Source of the DNA: UBA11475 sp045655805
GTDB taxonomy: Bacteria > Bacillota > Clostridia > Christensenellales > Borkfalkiaceae
Length of the DNA: 50,938 nt
Reading direction: 5' to 3'
Assembly: GCA_045655805.1 (NCBI GenBank)
Contig: JAZOPZ010000017.1
Location: 1 to 50,938, forward strand
In this document: piece after piece, positions 32,649 to 40,538 of the stretch
Layout: each line of letters opens with the position of its first letter
Position numbering within the stretch: the stretch's first letter is position 1
Program-made: the position numbers and the translations under genes
The notes under the pieces: model-generated
What the model was told of the DNA's origin: nothing
Database searches by the model: none
Seen by the model: only the letters and a program-made list of their open reading frames with translations

Positions 32649-32677
32649 ATTATATGTATTTAGACCATTATTGTCAA
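32649..32677 (-). promoter_or_regulatory. Consensus sigma-A promoter of the pot operon
   Basis: TTGACA (32672-32677), 17-nt spacer, TATAAT (32649-32654) on the minus strand: a full consensus match, so the unit probably needs repression, consistent with the linked regulator. Confidence 0.9.
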
Positions 32678-32733
32678 CGAATTTTAAATACTTTTTCGAT
32701 ATTTTTTTACATATTTTTTTACGCATAAAAAAA

Positions 32734-32752
32734 CGCAAGGTTTTGCCTTGCG
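32734..32752 (-). terminator. Second terminator after rpmA
   Basis: CGCAAGG / CCTTGCG with loop TTTTG; A-run before and T-run after on the plus strand, so it may act in both directions. It backs up the terminator at 32796-32825. Confidence 0.8.
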
Positions 32753-32795
32753 ATTTTTGATTAGGTTATTGTTGAGAATTGTACTTGTTTTTGCA

Positions 32796-32825
32796 TAAAA
32801 AAAGACTGCAGATGCAGTCTTTTTT
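32796..32825 (-). terminator. Terminator of rplU-rpmA
   Basis: AAAAAGACTGCA / TGCAGTCTTTTT hairpin, 3 bp from the rpmA stop; strong T-run on the minus strand. Confidence 0.92.
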
Positions 32826-32827
32826 AA

Positions 32828-33103
32828 TTAGTCTTTTGCGTATACGCTAACTTTAGTACCGGTTTTGCCAAGTCTTTCAAACTTAACTACGCCGTCGATA
32901 AGTGCGAATAAGGTATCGTCCTTACCCATACCTACGTTTAAGCCAGCCTTCATTTTAGAACCACGTTGACGAACTAAAATGTTGCCTGCGAGAACTGCTT
33001 GGCCGTCTGCCTTTTTAGCACCAAGACGCTTTGCTTCGCTATCTCTACCGTTTTTGGTCGAACCGCCACCTTTGTGGTGTGCAAATAATCTGAATAAAAT
33101 CAT
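32828..33103 (-). CDS. rpmA: 50S ribosomal protein L27
   Basis: Large-subunit protein next to the peptidyl-transferase centre, 91 residues. The core GGGSTKNGRDSEAKRLGAKK is typical. The N-terminus MILFRLFAHHKGGGS has the Firmicutes extension: by analogy with known L27 proteins it would be cut after FRLFA to expose HHKGG. That cut is normally made by the cysteine protease Prp, whose gene usually sits between rplU and rpmA; here only 18 bp separate the two genes and no such gene is present. GGAGGG precedes the ATG. Confidence 0.97.
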   Translation of the reverse strand: MILFRLFAHHKGGGSTKNGRDSEAKRLGAKKADGQAVLAGNILVRQRGSKMKAGLNVGMGKDDTLFALIDGVVKFERLGKTGTKVSVYAKD

Positions 33104-33121
33104 ACTAGCGCCCTCCTGTCC

Positions 33122-33430
33122 TTATTTAGCAACGATTTCCAAAACCTTAACCTTGGTGAAAGGTTGTCTATGGCCTTGTTTTTTACGTTCGTTCTTCTTT
33201 GCTTTATACTTGAAGACGATAATCTTTTTATCTTTGCCTTGTTCTACGACTTCACACACTGCTTTGAAAGCGTCTGCTTCACCAGCAACTTTGATGCCGT
33301 TTTCGTCTGCTACCATTACAACTTTAAGTTCAACTTTATCGCCAACGTTAGCGCAAAGTTTTTCTAACTTAAGTTCGGTGCCGACTTCTGCTTTGTACTG
33401 CTTGTTACCGTTATCTACGATTGCGTACAT
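33122..33430 (-). CDS. rplU: 50S ribosomal protein L21
   Basis: Large-subunit protein that binds 23S rRNA, 102 residues, normal length. Starts MYAIVDNGNKQYKAEVG (family start usually MYAIIETGGKQY; the Gly-Gly is here Asn-Gly) and ends KKQGHRQPFTKVKVLEI, the conserved RxGHRQ region. Promoter and a structured leader lie upstream; rpmA follows. Confidence 0.97.
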   Translation of the reverse strand: MYAIVDNGNKQYKAEVGTELKLEKLCANVGDKVELKVVMVADENGIKVAGEADAFKAVCEVVEQGKDKKIIVFKYKAKKNERKKQGHRQPFTKVKVLEIVAK

Positions 33431-33523
33431 GTTTGTCTACTCCTCCTCTAAACCAGTCTCGCCGAAATCAGGCGCGCAATTTTTTGCAACTTAAAATAAA
33501 CCTTTTCGTGCGGCTCGGGTACT
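33431..33523 (-). ncRNA. Probable L21 leader (ribosomal protein autoregulatory RNA)
   Basis: The 90-nt transcript leader before rplU has pairing potential, for example GTTGCAA with TTGCGC-side bases and GCC-TGATTTC-GGC, followed by GGTTTAGAGGAGGAG and the start. Firmicutes rplU leaders are a known structured class. I base the call on position and hairpins, not on a covariance model. Confidence 0.5.
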
Positions 33524-33552
33524 ATTTTATTATAAATAAAGTAAAAAGTCAA
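33524..33552 (-). promoter_or_regulatory. Sigma-A promoter of rplU-rpmA
   Basis: TTGACT (33547-33552), 17-nt spacer, TAAAAT (33524-33529) on the minus strand. Confidence 0.78.
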
Positions 33553-33601
33553 ACGATTTACGATATATTTTACGGATGAGCACTATTTTTTTAATTTTTT
33601 A

Positions 33602-33630
33602 TTGAAAAGTTAGTTTTACTGTGTTATACT
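33602..33630 (+). promoter_or_regulatory. Sigma-A promoter of the nucleoside hydrolase gene
   Basis: TTGAAA (33602-33607), 17-nt spacer, TATACT (33625-33630), 20 bp before the start codon. Confidence 0.75.
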
Positions 33631-33650
33631 TGAAAAAACTAGGGGTTTTT

Positions 33651-34568
33651 ATGAGAAATTTGAATTTAATTTTAGATACTGACGTCGGCCTTGACTGCGA
33701 CGATATTGTAGCAATTGCCTATTTAATTTACGCAAAAAAAAATTTTGGATTGAATATTAAAGCAATTACCCATTCTAACGGGGGTTCAGAAGGTGGAATA
33801 TCTGCAATAGCATCGGTTTTTAAATTTTACAACGAAACCGTACCATTACTTGGTGAGGAAAAGGGGCTTTTGCATGAAAATCCCCAAAGTTACGCCGACG
33901 CTGTAGCAGAGAAGTTCGGCTACTATAACGACTTTTTACCTGCCGTTAAGGTTTTGCGTAAAACCCTTGCCGAAAATGACGATATTACTATTTGCGCAAT
34001 TGGACCTTTCACTAATATAGCAAATCTTTTAACTAGTCAGCCCGACGAGTACAGCGACTTAAACGGCGTTGATTTAGTAAAGGCAAAGTGCAATCGTATA
34101 GTCGTTATGGCGGGACAATTTGATCAAAATAAACCGGAGTGGAACGTTAAAGTTGATATTTTAGCGTCCAAAAAAATGGTGGAACTTTGCCCTGTCCCAC
34201 TAATCTTTTTACCATTCGAACTCGGCTACAATATGATTAGTGGTGGAAGATTGATGAAGTCACAAGGTGAAAATAATCCCGTTTCGTTATCGTTTATTGC
34301 GATTAATTACGGAGATATTATAGAAAACGGTGGTAGGCATTCTTGGGATCCTGCAACTACTATTTACGCAGTTGAAGGTGAAAAGGACTTTTTTACACTT
34401 TCAAACGCCGGCACGGTAACCGTTGACGATATGGGCGCTACCATTTTTGAAGAGAAAGCAAACGGTAAACATTATATAATCGGTCTTAAGCATAAAGATG
34501 GTTTAACGGAACAAGACTTGAAAAACGCCGTTGCTGAATATATCGACGATTGTATTGATAAAATTTAA
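33651..34568 (+). CDS. Nucleoside hydrolase (IUNH family)
   Basis: Hydrolyses ribonucleosides to base and ribose; 305 residues from ATG 33651, chosen for its AGGGG ribosome-binding site (an upstream in-frame ATG at 33621 lies inside the promoter). The calcium-binding Asp cluster is LDTDVGLDCDD (Asp9, Asp11, Asp15, Asp17, Asp18), close to the canonical DTDxGxDD. Other family pieces are AITHSNGG, AIGPFTNIA and, near the C-terminus, HSWDPATTIYA with the expected Asp. The substrate base cannot be told. Monocistronic, plus strand, divergent from rplU-rpmA. Confidence 0.9.
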   Translation: MRNLNLILDTDVGLDCDDIVAIAYLIYAKKNFGLNIKAITHSNGGSEGGISAIASVFKFYNETVPLLGEEKGLLHENPQSYADAVAEKFGYYNDFLPAVKVLRKTLAENDDITICAIGPFTNIANLLTSQPDEYSDLNGVDLVKAKCNRIVVMAGQFDQNKPEWNVKVDILASKKMVELCPVPLIFLPFELGYNMISGGRLMKSQGENNPVSLSFIAINYGDIIENGGRHSWDPATTIYAVEGEKDFFTLSNAGTVTVDDMGATIFEEKANGKHYIIGLKHKDGLTEQDLKNAVAEYIDDCIDKI

Positions 34569-34581
34569 TTAGCGTTAAATT

Positions 34582-34609
34582 AAAGCGAAAGTAACTTTTC
34601 GCTTTTTTT
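34582..34609 (+). terminator. Terminator of the nucleoside hydrolase gene
   Basis: AAAGCGAAA / TTTCGCTTT hairpin followed by TTTTG, 14 bp after the stop. Confidence 0.88.
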
Positions 34610-34670
34610 GTATAAAATTTTTCTGGTAGCGCAAAATAATAGAAAAGGCTTTGCCTAATAGGAGAATTTT

Positions 34671-35105
34671 ATGAGAAACGTTAAAATCAATCAGCACGCG
34701 CTTAACGAAACTTTCCAAAACGCGCATATTGCGATGCAATCTATATCTAACCTTTCGCCAGAAGTTGAAGATAGCGATATGAAAGAAGAAATTTTAGCCG
34801 AATACGACGACTACCAAAAATTTATCGGCGAACTATCACGCTATATGGAAGAAAATGGCTTTAAGCGTGAAGATATCGGCGTTATGAAAAAAGCAATGCT
34901 TTGGGGCTCAATTAAAATGAAAACTTTAACAGGAGCAGACAAAAGCAAGGTTGCAGATATGCTTATTAAAGGCGCAACTATGGGTATAACTGAACTTACT
35001 TCACTCAAAAACGACGGCAGTTTAGAACCTGAAGTTGAAGAGTTTGTCGATAAACTTTTAGAAATTGAAGAAAGTTCTGTCGAACGACTTAAACGATTTT
35101 TATAA
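34671..35105 (+). CDS. Small all-helical protein of unknown function
   Basis: 144-residue soluble protein, GGAG seven bases before the ATG. The sequence is almost entirely helical, with heptad-like Leu/Met spacing, and resembles clostridial helical-bundle proteins carrying an ADMLIKGATMGITEL-like segment; I recall homologues described as ferritin-like or DUF2383-related. The ferritin EXXH metal motifs are not evident, so a metal role is not supported. No link to its neighbours is visible: a terminator precedes it and another follows. Confidence 0.75.
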   Translation: MRNVKINQHALNETFQNAHIAMQSISNLSPEVEDSDMKEEILAEYDDYQKFIGELSRYMEENGFKREDIGVMKKAMLWGSIKMKTLTGADKSKVADMLIKGATMGITELTSLKNDGSLEPEVEEFVDKLLEIEESSVERLKRFL

Positions 35106-35187
35106 ACGGCGTGTTTTTATATAGCCGTTTTAACAGTATCAGTCAAGTTTGACAATACCGTTTGTAGTGAAATTAGTATTTTAGCAA

Positions 35188-35217
35188 ACTAAAAGCCCCT
35201 TGAATTAGGGGCTTTTT
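35188..35217. terminator. Bidirectional terminator between convergent genes
   Basis: AAAAGCCCC / GGGGCTTTT hairpin with an 8-base loop and T-runs on both strands. Ends the helical-protein gene on the plus strand and the nine-gene dgt-IMPase operon on the minus strand. Confidence 0.9.
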
Positions 35218-35221
35218 AATT

Positions 35222-36010
35222 TTAGTTTTCACCACGAACTAACTTTAATATATCGTTATAAGTTTGTTTATTACCTGCCACTACGCTACACTTTTTATCA
35301 AAACGCAACGGGTTGCCGTCGTAGTCGGTTATGATGCCACCAGCCTCTTCTAAAATGAGTTTTGCGGCGGCGTAATCGTAAGGAGCGAGACGGCTTTCAA
35401 AGAAAGCGCAAAACCTACCTTCCGCAAGATAACAAATGTCGAGCGCGGCAGATCCAAGCCTTCTTAAATCATTACAAACAGGTAACGCTCTTTCAAAAAT
35501 CCTAATCGTAGGCTCGATAAGTTCTTGATAATAAACGCTTGTACCAAAACCTGTGATGCCTTCTTTTATGCCGTAATCGTTTACTGAAATAGGCTCGCCG
35601 TTTTTGAACGCGCCATTGCCTTTTATTGCCGTGTAAACTTCGTTACGAAAAGGATGTACGACGCAACCAACCAACACTTCTCCATCTTTTAAATAAGCAA
35701 TAGAAATACCACTACAACCTATGTCGTTTACAAAGTTTGCAGTTCCGTCGATAGGATCTATAATGAACACTTCACCCTTATAAGGGTCTACGCCTGCACC
35801 CAAGCCGTTTTCTTCACCAACGAAATTGACCTGTGGGTATTTCTTATTCAAATCAGCGTAAAGCCTATCTTGCACGGCTTTATCGTACTGCGTTACCATA
35901 TCCCTTTGGCTGGTTTTATTGTCAACCTTAAGATTTTTTGCGCTGAGAATAATTTTTGACGCTTTTTTACCACATTTGCTCATATAAGAGACTAACTTTT
36001 GTAAATCCAT
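35222..36010 (-). CDS. Inositol monophosphatase family protein
   Basis: Mg2+-dependent phosphatase of the IMPase/SuhB superfamily, 262 residues from ATG 36010 (AGGTG four bases upstream; the GTG two codons earlier lies in that site). Metal motifs are intact: GEENG (Glu66/67), IDPIDGTANFVN (Asp85, Asp88) and the C-terminal PYDYAAAKLILEEAGG. Substrate may be inositol phosphate, 3'-phosphoadenosine phosphate or a sugar phosphate; sequence alone does not decide. Last gene of the dgt-to-IMPase operon, 15 bp after the Dabb gene. Confidence 0.92.
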   Translation of the reverse strand: MDLQKLVSYMSKCGKKASKIILSAKNLKVDNKTSQRDMVTQYDKAVQDRLYADLNKKYPQVNFVGEENGLGAGVDPYKGEVFIIDPIDGTANFVNDIGCSGISIAYLKDGEVLVGCVVHPFRNEVYTAIKGNGAFKNGEPISVNDYGIKEGITGFGTSVYYQELIEPTIRIFERALPVCNDLRRLGSAALDICYLAEGRFCAFFESRLAPYDYAAAKLILEEAGGIITDYDGNPLRFDKKCSVVAGNKQTYNDILKLVRGEN

Positions 36011-36025
36011 ATTCACCTAACTTAA

Positions 36026-36310
36026 TTATAAAGTAAAATCTAGAGCGATTGATTTTTCAGCAACTGCGTGCATATGTTTTTTTACTACTTCACAATGATA
36101 TGTGTCAACTTGATATTCTTCAAGTGCATTAAAATCTTCAAGCAACACTTCCAAAATAAGGTCAAAACTTCTTGCAGAGTGAAGTTCGTCAACACCTACC
36201 GTAATAGCCTTTGCAGTAGGTACTTTACCCGTCATTGAAAGTAATACTTCTTTTGCCTTTTGAGCACTTTCACCCTCTTTTAACTTAAAACAAACTATAT
36301 GCTTAATCAT
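36026..36310 (-). CDS. Dabb-family (stress-responsive alpha/beta barrel) protein
   Basis: 94-residue dimeric alpha/beta ferredoxin-like barrel protein. MIKHIVCFKLKEG at the start and SFDLILEVLLEDFNALEEYQVDTYH in the second half are the Dabb hallmarks. Catalytic function, if any, is unknown. Overlaps the end of the EamA gene by 8 nt, so translation is coupled. Confidence 0.9.
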   Translation of the reverse strand: MIKHIVCFKLKEGESAQKAKEVLLSMTGKVPTAKAITVGVDELHSARSFDLILEVLLEDFNALEEYQVDTYHCEVVKKHMHAVAEKSIALDFTL

Positions 36311-37229
36311 CTACATTATCTTCCTTTTTAGTTGTAAAAAATTTTGTTATAAACTTTAACTTCGTTTCACTAACGAGAACGGCTATAAAGATAAGCATAA
36401 ATCCAACGGCTGAAAATACCGTTAAATTTTCACCGCCAAGTAGCAACGAAAAAAGCAGTCCAAACACACTTTCAAGCGACAAAATGAGCGCCGAAGATGA
36501 AGTATCCACAAACTTTTGTCCCACCATTTGCAAGCCTTGCGCAGCGAGCGTACACATAAAGGTCATATACAAAAGGGACAATATCAGACCACCGTTAAGC
36601 GCGATTTCCGTCCGACCTACTTCAAAACAAAGCGAGCCTATTAAACAAACTACCCCTACGACGCCTAGTTCTAAACACAGCATAACCATAGGGTCTTCTT
36701 TAGAACCGAACTCGGATATAACGATAATTTGCAGGGCGTAAAAAATTGCACATAACAAAGTTAAGCCTTGACCTAGTCCGATAGAAAAACCGTCGCCACC
36801 AGAAAAAGCGATAAGCCCTATACCGACGAGACAAACCCCACCTGCGATAAAAGAACAAGCGTCGGGTTTCCTCTTAAAAAAGAACCAACACATAAACGGC
36901 ACGAGTATAATGTAAGTCGAAGTTAAAAAGGCATTTTCACCAGCGCTTACACCCGTTAATCCGTAGGTTTGCAAAAGATACGCGCCTGCCAAAATACAAC
37001 CAAGTATCAACCCTGTTATTAGCGTGCGCCTGTTTATTTTTAGAAACCTTTTATAAAAAACTGCAAACAACACTAACGCCGAGACGAAAAACCTTATCGC
37101 TAGTACGAACATTACGGGTAAAGTTTCGAGCGAGTTTTTTAAAACCGTGAACGAAGTCCCCCAAATAAGCGTTGCTATCAGCAAAAAGGCTTTGCCAACT
37201 AGGTTAAGTTGTTTTTCCTTTCGTAGCAT
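36303..37229 (-). CDS. EamA/DMT-family transporter
   Basis: Inner-membrane protein of 308 residues with ten predicted membrane segments in two EamA halves. The first half starts AFLLIATLIWGTSFTVLKNS, the second near QGLTLLCAIFYALQIIVISE. The family exports metabolites such as amino acids or purines; the substrate is unknown. Short gaps on both sides (14 bp before, 8-nt overlap after) place it in the dgt-to-IMPase operon. Confidence 0.92.
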   Translation of the reverse strand: MLRKEKQLNLVGKAFLLIATLIWGTSFTVLKNSLETLPVMFVLAIRFFVSALVLFAVFYKRFLKINRRTLITGLILGCILAGAYLLQTYGLTGVSAGENAFLTSTYIILVPFMCWFFFKRKPDACSFIAGGVCLVGIGLIAFSGGDGFSIGLGQGLTLLCAIFYALQIIVISEFGSKEDPMVMLCLELGVVGVVCLIGSLCFEVGRTEIALNGGLILSLLYMTFMCTLAAQGLQMVGQKFVDTSSSALILSLESVFGLLFSLLLGGENLTVFSAVGFMLIFIAVLVSETKLKFITKFFTTKKEDNVDD

Positions 37230-37243
37230 AAATTTAAAAAACT

Positions 37244-37939
37244 TTAGCCCTTATAAACTAGACGGTGACAGTTGTCGCACTCTACGGGTTTACCCGACGA
37301 TAAGTCGCTTATGGCCTTCATAGAAAGTTCCATACCACACTTACCACACTTGTTACCTTTAAGTTCGTAAAGAACAGGGAAAATTTTATCTTCTCGCTTG
37401 AGTTCATAAATTCTCATCAGATCGCCGTCTACCGTCTTTGCAATTTTAGTAAGTTCGGCTTTTAAAGCGTCCATTTCAGCCTTCACACCATCTTTAAGTT
37501 CAGCAAATTTTTTACTAAACTCAGCATATTGCTCTTGTGCTTTTTTAGTTTTAACTTTGATTTGGTCGTATTCAGTTTTAACGCCGTTCATTGCGTCGGT
37601 GAGTTTTAAAACTGTGCTTTCTAAAGATTTGATTTGAGATGAAATTTCTTCAATCTTTTTAGTCGCGTAGTTTGCTTCATCCTCGCTAGAAATATCGTCG
37701 ATTTCAGCAATAATTTCATTAAGAGATTTTGAAAGTTCTTGCTTTTTTTGATTTAAAGCGTTTAATTGATTTACAAGGTCTTCGGCTTTTTTGTCAAGGC
37801 TTGCTACGAGTTCACCAACACCCGTAACGTACTTGTACGCAACAAAGGCTTGCTTTTTTTCTTCACTTTGGTTAAGTTGAGTTTCGATTGCGTTGAGTTT
37901 CGCATCGATTTCTTGATACTTAATGAGATTTGATAACAT
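37244..37939 (-). CDS. Coiled-coil protein with C-terminal C4 zinc ribbon
   Basis: 231 residues: a long coiled coil (about 1-190, Lys/Glu/Leu heptads) followed by a zinc ribbon CGKCG...CDNCH with two CxxC pairs. This is the small zinc-ribbon family that recurs beside nif3 in Firmicutes and other bacteria; a ribosome-associated role has been suggested for relatives but is not established here. A 76-bp gap with a hairpin separates it from nif3. Confidence 0.9.
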   Translation of the reverse strand: MLSNLIKYQEIDAKLNAIETQLNQSEEKKQAFVAYKYVTGVGELVASLDKKAEDLVNQLNALNQKKQELSKSLNEIIAEIDDISSEDEANYATKKIEEISSQIKSLESTVLKLTDAMNGVKTEYDQIKVKTKKAQEQYAEFSKKFAELKDGVKAEMDALKAELTKIAKTVDGDLMRIYELKREDKIFPVLYELKGNKCGKCGMELSMKAISDLSSGKPVECDNCHRLVYKG

Positions 37940-37990
37940 AATAATGCTCCTTTAAGTGATATATTGGTAACTTTTGACGCTACCGTTATA

Positions 37991-38003
37991 GGCGAAATTC
38001 GCC
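37991..38003 (-). other. Hairpin between nif3 and the zinc-ribbon gene
   Basis: GGCGAA / TTCGCC with a one-base centre, followed on the minus strand by other short inverted repeats (GGTA/TACC). It may be a weak attenuator that lowers expression of the distal half of the operon. Confidence 0.4.
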
Positions 38004-38015
38004 CTTTTTGTGATT

Positions 38016-38780
38016 TTATAAGTAGGTTGGTTCGTCGTGAATAACTACTTCAACCGATTGCGACGCGTATTCTGCAAACTTTCTAAAGCCGTACATTTCC
38101 GTCGCATAATGGGTAAATTGAATTACCCTTTTGCCGTCTTCAACCAACTTTTTAATAGCGTGGTGTGGCAAATCGGAAGTAATAATGGTATCGGCGTTAC
38201 CCGTGTATTTTACGGCGTCGCCACTACCTGCCCCACAAAACGAGGCAAACTTTTTAACTTGTTTTTGTGACTTTGCAAACACGAAATAGTTATTTGCTTT
38301 AAGACTCTTTACAGCGCCGTTTACGAAATCCAAAAAATCAATTTTATCAACCGTACATTCTCTACCGTAGCCGTAACCGTCTACTATATTATCTATCACG
38401 GCAATAGTTTTAGCACCAAGCGCCTCTGCTAAATAAAAATCCACTCCTGTTTCGGCAATATCTAAATTCAAATGCATTGATATTACGTTAAGGCCGTTTT
38501 TGATCGCATTAAGTAACGCTGAATTTTCGCCATCAATACTTAATGAAGATATCGGATAATAAATGGCAGGATGATGCGTAACGATAGTATCAATACCCAA
38601 CTTTACGGCTTTATCAACAGCGCTTTCAGATAAATCAAGTGCAAATAAAACCTTGTTTATATCGTCGTGCGATTTTACTATTACGCCACTATTATCATTT
38701 GCTCCCTTTTGCTTAAAAGCATCGCTTAAATACAACGGAGCGTAACTTTCGGCAATAGCCATAAATTCTTTAACGGTCAT
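38016..38780 (-). CDS. Nif3-like dinuclear metal centre protein
   Basis: 254-residue protein of the Nif3/YqfO (GTP cyclohydrolase I type 2) family, expected to form a toroid of dinuclear metal sites. Metal ligands are visible in IVTHHPAIYYP (His69, His70) and the late QFTHYATEMYG (His and Glu). It lacks the roughly 110-residue PII-like insert of B. subtilis YqfO, so it is the short form. Its start overlaps the trmK stop by 4 nt (ATGA). Confidence 0.93.
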   Translation of the reverse strand: MTVKEFMAIAESYAPLYLSDAFKQKGANDNSGVIVKSHDDINKVLFALDLSESAVDKAVKLGIDTIVTHHPAIYYPISSLSIDGENSALLNAIKNGLNVISMHLNLDIAETGVDFYLAEALGAKTIAVIDNIVDGYGYGRECTVDKIDFLDFVNGAVKSLKANNYFVFAKSQKQVKKFASFCGAGSGDAVKYTGNADTIITSDLPHHAIKKLVEDGKRVIQFTHYATEMYGFRKFAEYASQSVEVVIHDEPTYL

Positions 38781-39442
38781 AATTCACCTGTAATCGTTTT
38801 GTATTTTTGTATTTTTGATAAAAGGTCTTCTCTTGCTTTTTCAGATAAATTGTCGTCACTTAAAACCGTTGATAGTTTTTCAGTTTCACGCTTATATCTT
38901 AAAATAAAATCCTTTCCTTTGACGGCTAAATTTTCACGCCCAAAAATAAGTTCGTCTTTAGTATAAGGGTCTATTTTATCGTCGGTTTTTACGGCGTAAA
39001 TTAGGTCATAATACTTGTTTCCGTCATAAAAAGTATAGTCACGGTGTGGTGAAAACTGACCATTTACTAAAAATTCACGAAGTTTTTCAGCGTTTTTCAT
39101 CGGTTGCAAAACCAACTTTTTTATAGGCAAACGAGGCAAACACTCGGTCAAGATTTTGATAATTTCTTCACCACCCATACCGGCTATTACAACTGCCGTT
39201 ATTGGTAAATCTACCCCCTTAAGTCCGTCGCAAACAAACGCCGCTGCCTTGCCTTGTGATATTTCTGCCGACAAAAGAGTTTGGGCTTTTAAAAGGCATT
39301 TTGCCGAAATATCGGTCATAACGACTTTTTTTGCGCCACCACTTTTTAGAAGTTTTTCAGATATATATCCGTGATCGCAACCAATGTCGGCAACTAAATC
39401 TTCCCCCGACAAATGCGAAGTTATTTCGTCTAAACGGCGCAT
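38777..39442 (-). CDS. trmK: tRNA (adenine22-N1)-methyltransferase TrmK
   Basis: SAM-dependent methyltransferase that makes m1A22 in bacterial tRNAs; 221 residues. The SAM motif VADIGCDHGYISEKLL (about 18-33) and AVVIAGMGGEEIIKIL (about 83-98) are the TrmK/YqfN signature, followed by LQPMKNAEKLREFL. The start shares one base with the rpoD stop codon. The rpoD-trmK-nif3 order is the same as in B. subtilis (sigA-yqfN-yqfO). Confidence 0.95.
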   Translation of the reverse strand: MRRLDEITSHLSGEDLVADIGCDHGYISEKLLKSGGAKKVVMTDISAKCLLKAQTLLSAEISQGKAAAFVCDGLKGVDLPITAVVIAGMGGEEIIKILTECLPRLPIKKLVLQPMKNAEKLREFLVNGQFSPHRDYTFYDGNKYYDLIYAVKTDDKIDPYTKDELIFGRENLAVKGKDFILRYKRETEKLSTVLSDDNLSEKAREDLLSKIQKYKTITGEL

Positions 39443-40506
39443 TAATCAACGAAGTCCTTTAATTTTTTACTGCGTTGTGGATGTCTTAACTTTCTTAAAG
39501 CCTTTGCCTCAATTTGTCTAATACGCTCTCTAGTAACGTTAAATTCTCTACCAACTTCTTCAAGCGTTCTAGGTCTGCCGTCGTCAAGACCGTAACGAAG
39601 TCTTAAAACTTTTTCTTCACGCGGGGTGAGTGTGTTTAGAAGTTCAGCAAGTTGGTTTTTAAGGGCTAAACCATCAACGATATCTGACGGAGATTTGCCT
39701 TGGTCGTCTTCAATAAAATCGGATAAGTGGCTGTCTTCTTCTTCACCGATAGGGGTTTCAAGAGATACTGGATCTTGCGCTATCTTTTGAATTTCACGCA
39801 CTTTTTCTTCTTCGATACCCATTTCTTTAGCGATTTCTTCAGGAGTTGGTTCACGGCCAAGTTCTTGCAAAAGTCTTCTCGCTACCCTAACTTCTTTATT
39901 GATAGTTTCAACCATATGCACGGGGATACGAATAGTTCTCGCTTGGTCGGCAATAGCACGAGTGATTGCTTGCTTAATCCACCAAGTTGCGTAAGTTGAG
40001 AACTTAAAACCCTTGCTGTGGTCGAATTTTTCTACTGCTTTCATAAGCCCTAAATTTCCCTCTTGAATAAGGTCTAAAAAGAGCATGCCTCTGCCCATAT
40101 ATTTTTTTGCAATAGAAACTACTAAACGAAGGTTTGCTTCGGAAAGTTTTTTCTTTGCGTCTTCGTCGCCTTCGGTCATCCTTTTTGCAAGTTCAAGTTC
40201 TTCTTCAGCCGATAAAAGAGGTATTCTACCGATATCTTTAAGATACATCTTTACGGTGTCGTCTACGCTGACTTCGTTATAAAGTTGTTCGTAAAGTTCT
40301 TTTTCACGGTCGACTTCGTTGATTACTTGTATTTGGCAACTTTCAAAATATTTATGAATATCTTCCATTTCACTTGCAGACGGTTCAAGTTTAGCAAGTC
40401 TTTCGAAAAGTTCGTCGGAAGAAATGTTGCCTTTCTTTTTATATTCCAAAACGACGTCGTTTACTGCATCTAATAAATCTTGTCTTAAAGTAGTAATAAA
40501 ATCCAT
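39442..40506 (-). CDS. rpoD: Primary sigma factor RpoD (SigA)
   Basis: Housekeeping sigma-70, 354 residues, the short Firmicutes form. Region 1.1 is abbreviated (1-60), region 1.2 DTVKMYLKDIGRIPLLSAEEE, region 2 with the core-binding and -10-reading FDHSKGFKFSTYATWWIKQ and ARTIRIPVHMVE, region 3 LLQELGREPTPEE, region 4 LTPREEKVLRLRYGLDD and the helix-turn-helix TLEEVGREFNVTRERIRQIEAKALRKLRHP. The TTGACA/TATAAT promoters seen throughout the window fit this protein. It follows dnaG by 32 bp. Confidence 0.98.
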   Translation of the reverse strand: MDFITTLRQDLLDAVNDVVLEYKKKGNISSDELFERLAKLEPSASEMEDIHKYFESCQIQVINEVDREKELYEQLYNEVSVDDTVKMYLKDIGRIPLLSAEEELELAKRMTEGDEDAKKKLSEANLRLVVSIAKKYMGRGMLFLDLIQEGNLGLMKAVEKFDHSKGFKFSTYATWWIKQAITRAIADQARTIRIPVHMVETINKEVRVARRLLQELGREPTPEEIAKEMGIEEEKVREIQKIAQDPVSLETPIGEEEDSHLSDFIEDDQGKSPSDIVDGLALKNQLAELLNTLTPREEKVLRLRYGLDDGRPRTLEEVGREFNVTRERIRQIEAKALRKLRHPQRSKKLKDFVD

Positions 40507-40538
40507 TTTTATTCTCCGTTATTTTATCGTAAATACTT

